Shown here piece by piece: positions 59,254-64,000 of a stretch of 64,000 nucleotides of DNA. Each line of letters starts with the position of its first letter. The stretch's first letter is position 1. Below the pieces are notes generated by a model. It ran no database searches. It had not been told where the DNA came from and saw only the letters and a program-made list of their open reading frames with translations. The DNA comes from Priestia megaterium (GTDB lineage: Bacteria > Bacillota > Bacilli > Bacillales > Bacillaceae_H). Where the stretch lies: positions 38,912 through 102,911 of the forward strand of contig NZ_CP085448.1 in assembly GCF_023824195.1 (NCBI RefSeq), in the 5' to 3' direction. A program made the position numbers and the translations under genes.

Positions 59254-60345
59254 ATGAAAGTTATGACAATTTTGGGCACACGACCTGAAATTATACGTTT
59301 AAGCCTTATCATAGAAAAATTGGACAATTACGCTAAGCAGCATATTTTAGTTCATACAGGACAGAATTTCACTTCTACCTTAAGTGAAGTATTTTTTCAA
59401 GAATTAAAAGTGCGGAAACCGGATTATATTTTATTCGATCAACAATATACACTAGGGGAACAGTTATCAAAAATGTACCAAGGTCTAGAGAAAATCTTTT
59501 TAAAGGAAAAGCCAGATAAAATTTTGGTACTAGGCGATACAAACAGTGGTTTATGTGCAATTTTAGCGGAACGAATGGGTATTCCAGTTGTCCATATGGA
59601 AGCTGGAAATCGTTGTTTTGACTTAGAAGTACCTGAGGAGAAAAACCGCCGAGTCATTGATGCTATTTCCAGCTTTAATCTACCCTATACTCCCCAAAGT
59701 AAAGAAAATCTCCTTAAAGAAGGAGTTCCCTCAAATCGAATTATTGTATCAGGCAACCCCATTCACGAAGTCTTAGAACATTATAAGTGCGAAATTGAAC
59801 AAAGTGACATCCTTAATAAACTACTAGTCGAAAAGGAGAATTATTTTTTAGTAACGGCACATCGAGCTGAAAATGTAGATCATGAAGATCGATTACTAGA
59901 AATTATACAAGGGATCAACTTGGTAGCTGAAGCATATGGAAAGAGAGTAATATGTAGTATCCATCCCCGCACTAAATCACGAATTAAAGGTATCTCTGAA
60001 CTAAAAATTCATCCTTTAGTGGAGTTTCACGAACCATTTGGTTTTTTTGACTTTGTTAAGCTTGAAAAAAATGCTCTCTGTGTTTTAACGGATAGTGGAA
60101 CAGTTCAGGAAGAATGTTGTTTATTTCATGTTCCCACTGTTACAATCCGCAAAACAACTGAAAGACCAGAGACAATTGAGTGCGGAAGTAATATGCTATC
60201 CGGGATAGACTCAGATCAAATAGTTAATTGTGTACACGTAATGGTTAACCAACCAAAAAAATGGTCCTATCCAGAAGGATATGACGATAAAATTGTTTCG
60301 GATAAAGTAATTAAAGTACTATTAGGGGGATATAAAGTTGTTTAA
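59254..60345 (+). CDS. UDP-N-acetylglucosamine 2-epimerase-like (WecB/WbjD-type)
   Basis: 363 residues, complete WecB-like fold: GTRPEIIRLSLIIEKL at the N-terminus, HTGQNF, VLGDTNSGLCAILAERMGIP, VVHMEAGNRCFD (conserved Glu), LVTAHRAENVDH, and the nucleotide-binding LTDSGTVQEECCLFHVPTVT. The Cap5G/WbjD/WbvD subgroup acts on 2-acetamido-2,6-dideoxy-L-talose or -L-hexose intermediates instead of UDP-GlcNAc. Neighbours support this. It overlaps the next gene by 8 bp. Confidence 0.85.
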   Translation: MKVMTILGTRPEIIRLSLIIEKLDNYAKQHILVHTGQNFTSTLSEVFFQELKVRKPDYILFDQQYTLGEQLSKMYQGLEKIFLKEKPDKILVLGDTNSGLCAILAERMGIPVVHMEAGNRCFDLEVPEEKNRRVIDAISSFNLPYTPQSKENLLKEGVPSNRIIVSGNPIHEVLEHYKCEIEQSDILNKLLVEKENYFLVTAHRAENVDHEDRLLEIIQGINLVAEAYGKRVICSIHPRTKSRIKGISELKIHPLVEFHEPFGFFDFVKLEKNALCVLTDSGTVQEECCLFHVPTVTIRKTTERPETIECGSNMLSGIDSDQIVNCVHVMVNQPKKWSYPEGYDDKIVSDKVIKVLLGGYKVV

Positions 60346-61324
60346 TAATCAAATTATTTTAGTGACAGGCGGCACAGGTTCATGGGGCTATGAATTAGTA
60401 AGACAATTATTAACATACAATCCAAAGGAAATTCGCATTTTTTCGCGTAATGAGTCAAATCAATTTACAATGAAACAAGAATTTGATAATAACCCAAAAT
60501 TAAATTTCGTTATTGGAGATATCAAAGAGAGGGATTCATTAATTGAAGCATGCCAAGACGTTGATTATGTTTATCATCTGGCAGCTTTAAAACATGTTCC
60601 GGTATGTGAAGATCAACCTCTTGAAGCATTAAAAACAAATGTGACTGGAACACAAAATGTAATAGACGCGGCAATAATCTGTAATGTTAATAGGGTTATT
60701 TATATCTCTACAGATAAAGCTGCAAACCCTTCAAATTTCTATGGGTTGTCCAAGGCAATGGGAGAAAGACTAATTATTCACGCTAACACGATAAACACAA
60801 AGACAAGATTTGTATGTATACGCGGTGGAAATGTTTTAGGTACGAATGGGAGCGTTATTCATGTATTTAAAAAACACATTCAGGAAAAGGGGAAAGTCGG
60901 TATTACTGACCTTAATATGACGCGGTTCTTTTTAACCCTGGAAGACGCTATCAAACTTGTATTTAAAGCAACTTTTGAAAGTTTAGGCGGAGAAATTTTT
61001 GTTATGAAGATGCCTACATGTAAAATTGTAGATCTTGCCCATGTATTAATAGAAGCTTCTAATAAAGAAGAAGTTGAGATTGAAACGCTCGGTATTAGAC
61101 CTGGTGAAAAAATACATGAACTTCTCCTTTCAGAATATGAAAGTACAACGACAATTGCTTATGATGATGAATATTTTGTTATTCTTCCCCCAATTCATAT
61201 TGAGGGATTAAAAGAACATTACTCTAAATTTAATCCTGTAGACTTAGTTAACTATAATTCAAGCAAAGGGTTGATGAGTAAAGAGGAAATTCGAGAAATG
61301 TTAAAGAAAGGGAGGTTTATTTAA
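60338..61324 (+). CDS. UDP-GlcNAc 4,6-dehydratase/epimerase (WbjB/CapE-type)
   Basis: 328 residues, TTG start after AGGGGGA. Rossmann motif TGGTGSWG (10-17), HLAALKHVPVCEDQP, and STDKAANPSNFYGLSKAMGE. The catalytic Tyr is in FYGLSK, with the normal SDR Ser/Thr in STDKA. Polysacc_synt_2 family. WbjB/CapE convert UDP-GlcNAc to a 4-keto-6-deoxy-L sugar, the first step to UDP-L-FucNAc or UDP-L-QuiNAc. Next gene begins right after the stop. Confidence 0.87.
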   Translation: MFNNQIILVTGGTGSWGYELVRQLLTYNPKEIRIFSRNESNQFTMKQEFDNNPKLNFVIGDIKERDSLIEACQDVDYVYHLAALKHVPVCEDQPLEALKTNVTGTQNVIDAAIICNVNRVIYISTDKAANPSNFYGLSKAMGERLIIHANTINTKTRFVCIRGGNVLGTNGSVIHVFKKHIQEKGKVGITDLNMTRFFLTLEDAIKLVFKATFESLGGEIFVMKMPTCKIVDLAHVLIEASNKEEVEIETLGIRPGEKIHELLLSEYESTTTIAYDDEYFVILPPIHIEGLKEHYSKFNPVDLVNYNSSKGLMSKEEIREMLKKGRFI

Positions 61325-62149
61325 ATGAAAATACTGATTCTTGGCGGTAAGGGAATGGCAGGGCATATTATAACGGCTTACTTTCAAAAAAAATCTGAAT
61401 ACCAAGTATTCTATACATCAAGGAACCCCACGGATAAGGGCAGTATTTATGTAGACGTAACCGATTTAACAAAGTTAGAAGAAATTATAGAAGTTATAAA
61501 ACCAGATATTACAATTAATTGCATTGGTATTTTAAATGAATATGCTACTAATAACAATAAGATGGCCTTTCAAGTAAACAGTTTACTACCTCATCAGCTG
61601 GTTAAACTGACAGAGCGTTGTCAAGGAAAACTAATTCATATTAGCACGGATTGTGTTTTCTCTGGAAGCAAAGGCGATTATACAGAAAATGATATTCCAG
61701 ATGGTACGTCTATTTATGCCCAGTCTAAACAACTAGGGGAAATTGTTAGTGATAAACATTTGACTATTCGCACATCTATTATTGGACCCGAACTAAAAGA
61801 AGACGGAATTGGTTTATTCTTATGGTTTATGAAGCAAAATGGGGTCATAAAAGGATATGAAAAGGTATGGTGGAATGGTGTAACCACTCTTGAGTTAGCT
61901 AAAGCTATTGAAGTAATGATTAAGCGTGACATTACCGGATTGTACCATCTAGGTTCAGAAGAAAAAGTCTCAAAGTTTAAATTATTGACATTGATACAGG
62001 AAATCTTTGAGAAAAATGATGTTGAAATTATTCCAGATTCACATATAGTACTTGATCGAACTATTAAAAGCACAAGAACCGATTTTCAATACAGAATTCC
62101 AAGTTACAAACAAATGTTATTAGAGTTAAAAGATTGGATGCAAATCTAA
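61325..62149 (+). CDS. RmlD-like 4-keto sugar reductase (WbvR/WbjC-type)
   Basis: 274 residues: MKILILGGKGMAGHIITAYF (G-x2-G-x2-G nucleotide motif), INCIGILNEYATN, HISTDCVFSGSKGDYTENDI, and YAQSKQLGE with the catalytic Tyr and Lys. This is the RmlD-like SDR plan. WbjC of the FucNAc pathway usually has an added C-terminal cupin domain; here the protein ends at 274, the size of the WbvR type of the L-QuiNAc pathway. So UDP-L-QuiNAc or a related sugar fits better, tentatively. Confidence 0.82.
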   Translation: MKILILGGKGMAGHIITAYFQKKSEYQVFYTSRNPTDKGSIYVDVTDLTKLEEIIEVIKPDITINCIGILNEYATNNNKMAFQVNSLLPHQLVKLTERCQGKLIHISTDCVFSGSKGDYTENDIPDGTSIYAQSKQLGEIVSDKHLTIRTSIIGPELKEDGIGLFLWFMKQNGVIKGYEKVWWNGVTTLELAKAIEVMIKRDITGLYHLGSEEKVSKFKLLTLIQEIFEKNDVEIIPDSHIVLDRTIKSTRTDFQYRIPSYKQMLLELKDWMQI

Positions 62150-63045
62150 TGAGCTCGTTACCTAAATTATTAATCACCGGAGCAAGTGGGTTTACGGGAA
62201 AACATGCATGTCATCATTTTTCAAAAGCAGGATTTGAGGTAATTGCAGTAACAAGAACTCAGTCTTTTAATGAAGAAATTCAAACCGAGCATTGTGACCT
62301 AACCAATAAAGAGGCTGTAAGAAGAATGATTAAAAAGATCAAACCTGAATTTCTTCTTCATTTAGCAGGACAAAACCAGGTAGGACAGTCATGGCTTGAT
62401 CCTGTGATGTCATTGGAAGTAAATGCAGTGGCCACAGCCTATTTACTAGAAGCTCTTCGTCAAGAAAACCCGTCTTGTAAAATTGTTATTGTCGGTTCAG
62501 CTCTCCAGTTTGACCCAGCAAATATGTCTACTCTTACCCATCCCTATAGTTTAAGCAAGACACTTCAAGTTGTAATCGCACAATCATGGGCCATTTTATA
62601 TAATATGCATATTGTCATCGCCAAACCCTCCAACTTAATAGGAACCGGATTTTCAAATGGGGTTTGTTCTATTTTCGCAAAAAAAATCGTCGATATGGAA
62701 GAAAATAAGTCAAAAAAGGTTCTTGAAGTGAATAACCTATATGCCCAGCGTGATTATATAGATATAAGAGATGCTTTAAGTGCTTATGAAATTCTTTTAG
62801 TAAAAGGAAAATCAGGAGAGATATATGATATTTCTTCAGGTAAAAGTCATTCTTTAGAAGAAGTTATTAACTGTTTTAAGTCTTTAACAGAAGCGAAATT
62901 TGAAACACTTTCACGAACTGACGAAAAAGAACAGAAGGTTGAAATTATTCCTTACAGACTTAAAGAATTAGGATGGAAGCCAAACATTCTATTGAAGTCT
63001 TCTTTACAGGATATCTTAACCTTTTATCGAAAAAATAATAGGTAG
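62149..63045 (+). CDS. NAD-dependent epimerase/reductase (GDP-6-deoxymannose reductase-like)
   Basis: 298 residues. The ATG overlaps the stop of the previous gene (TAATG), suggesting coupled translation; an in-frame ATG 15 bp upstream has no better site. GASGFTGKHACHHFSKAGFE is the nucleotide motif, DLTNKEAVRRMIKKIKPEFL follows, then LAGQNQVGQSWLDPVMSLEV, and HPYSLSKTLQVV with Tyr and Lys. The GQNQVGQSW-DP pattern is typical of the Rmd/GMD-like branch. It may make a second sugar or finish the first. Last gene of the operon in view. Confidence 0.78.
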   Translation: MSSLPKLLITGASGFTGKHACHHFSKAGFEVIAVTRTQSFNEEIQTEHCDLTNKEAVRRMIKKIKPEFLLHLAGQNQVGQSWLDPVMSLEVNAVATAYLLEALRQENPSCKIVIVGSALQFDPANMSTLTHPYSLSKTLQVVIAQSWAILYNMHIVIAKPSNLIGTGFSNGVCSIFAKKIVDMEENKSKKVLEVNNLYAQRDYIDIRDALSAYEILLVKGKSGEIYDISSGKSHSLEEVINCFKSLTEAKFETLSRTDEKEQKVEIIPYRLKELGWKPNILLKSSLQDILTFYRKNNR

Positions 63046-63283
63046 GGTGAAGAAATACGAACCTTGAAAATTACACTTTCTATTATTATATTATTCAAGG
63101 ATGGGGATAAGTGCATGCTAGTGGCGTTAATTGATCAGCTCATAGCGAAGGTACATGAACAATAATCTTAATGCCCTTTTACAGTACAGTCCATGCCTAT
63201 CAAGTTAAGATAAGTTAATGTCCTTAAAATAGGAAAAATGCTATCCTTTTTGTATATTAATTGGAAAAGATAGCGTTTTTTCT
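63046..63283. other. Gene-free 3' flank of the sugar operon
   Basis: A hairpin with GATAGCGTTTTTTC and GCTATCCTTTT (63240-63280) may end transcription and forms the left part of the IS relic. No glycosyltransferase follows. Confidence 0.35.
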
Positions 63284-63409
63284 ATGAACTTGTCAACTTC
63301 AATTGAAATAAAAATTTTCTCTCAAGAACTCCAACGGTATTTGTCCCCCGACGCTTTTCAACAATTAACAAATGAGGTGGGGTTTATTCAGCAATCTAGT
63401 AAATCCTAA
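63284..63409 (+). pseudogene. IS4/IS231-type transposase N-terminal fragment
   Basis: MNLSTSIEIKIFSQELQRYL, SPDAFQQLTNEVGFIQQSSK, S, stop. This matches the opening of IS231-like transposases (MNLSIQDEL...FSEELYRHLSP...LA-x2-VGF). The upstream hairpin is the usual leader of these elements. Only about 41 codons remain. Confidence 0.7.
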
Positions 63410-64000
63410 GCCAAAGAGTCAGTCTTTATATATATATAGTGCAGCCAACGAGTAGAAGGTACATTAATTACTCAATTATATATCAATAAGTCCTTTTAGA
63501 AGTACCAAATTATGAATTATCTAGAAGAATAATTTGAATCTAGACTATTGCTTAAGAGAATTGAATCAATTACCTGTTTGTAGACTTAACCATCATTACC
63601 GGACGGATTTTCAATTATTGATATTATATCTTTGTATCTTAAGCCTTTCAAACAAAGTGGGAAAATCTATGTTAAGCAGTTTTTTCTAGTTGTTAACGAG
63701 TTATACAAAATAAAAATTTCTAAAATATTACATATTAAACTTGAACTCTTTCAAATTTGTTTTTTACACAAAACCATGATTGGTTAGCGGAAGGCAAAAA
63801 AATAAAAATTATCCGGATATCATTTTAGTTAATTGTTTAGGTAATAAAATAATTCTGAATACTACATATAAACGAAAATTAGATGCAATGCTATAAACAG
63901 TAACACCTTTAAAATGTTAGCATAACATAAAAAGAAACTCGATTATACGTTGTTCCTATATAAAAGGTTTTATTCAATTTAAAATTAAAGGAGATTAATT
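63410..64000. other. Gene-free right edge
   Basis: AT-rich with no convincing reading frame, dif-like site or header. The last bases AAGGAGATTA look like a ribosome-binding site for a gene just beyond the window. Confidence 0.4.

Overview
The window looks like part of a large, low-GC plasmid from an endospore-forming Bacillaceae, most like a Priestia (Bacillus) megaterium-type host. That assignment is an inference from gene content. The evidence is an iteron-controlled Rep_3 replicon, relaxase relics, and many small spore-surface genes: YjcZ-type glycine-rich peptides, CotX/V-like, C1q-like, collagen-like and Tyr/Pro-rich proteins, and a CwlJ-like germination hydrolase.

The main discovery is an array of about 40 copies of a 28-bp site built like the Xer recombination site dif. 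An XerC-side arm (best copies ACTTCCTAGAA) and a 6-bp variable spacer are followed by an XerD-side arm (usually TTATGTTAACT). As I recall it, Bacillus subtilis dif has the arms ACTTCCTAGAA and TTATGTAAACT; the site at 22890-22917 matches 10/11 and 11/11. The sites bound short modules (about 0.2-3 kb) that hold zero to four genes. Most modules begin, on the XerD side, with a shared header: a GTATA-n3-TATAC palindrome, a two-way terminator hairpin and a pair of covarying RNA-like hairpins. Left array (1.4-12.7 kb): all sites on +. Middle array (17.6-33.8 kb): all on -. Third array (36.9-44 kb): all on +. A 1.1-kb SET-domain module is present in both the left and middle arrays, and the identity stops inside the dif-like arms. 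The structure recalls the pdif modules of Acinetobacter plasmids or integron cassettes, but with spore-surface cargo. Two ORF-less group II introns, a truncated third and a decayed fourth all sit at the same point of the XerD arm.

Layout. 0.5-13.2 kb: left array. 13.3-16.8 kb: decayed mobilisation region (relaxase relic, oriT-like repeats, two small plasmid genes). 16.9-33.8 kb: middle array with coat, exosporium-like and germination genes. 34.7-36.5 kb: an oxidoreductase, a MerR regulator and a glyoxalase-like gene, apparently outside the cassettes. 36.9-44 kb: third array, including a PadR/DUF1048/ABC exporter cassette and a large nidogen/HYR/Cys-Asp protein. 44.1-45.9 kb: a truncated G2-peptidase surface protein joined to relaxase fragments. 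46.3-52.6 kb: plasmid core with a HTH protein, iterons, the Rep initiator, a tyrosine-recombinase-like protein lacking catalytic residues, and a TCTAGAA-rich region next to a MerR/DUF3967 protein (candidate partition locus). 52.8-58 kb: a TauE exporter, APS kinase and several decayed surface genes. 59.2-63 kb: a four-gene nucleotide-sugar operon. 63.2 kb: an IS4/IS231-type relic.

Taken together, this appears to be a store of spore-surface and germination genes carried as exchangeable modules. The likely enzymes are the host chromosomal Xer pair (CodV/RipX in Bacillus), because the only recombinase-like gene here looks catalytically dead. Movement of modules and the role of the header RNA are inferred, not shown.
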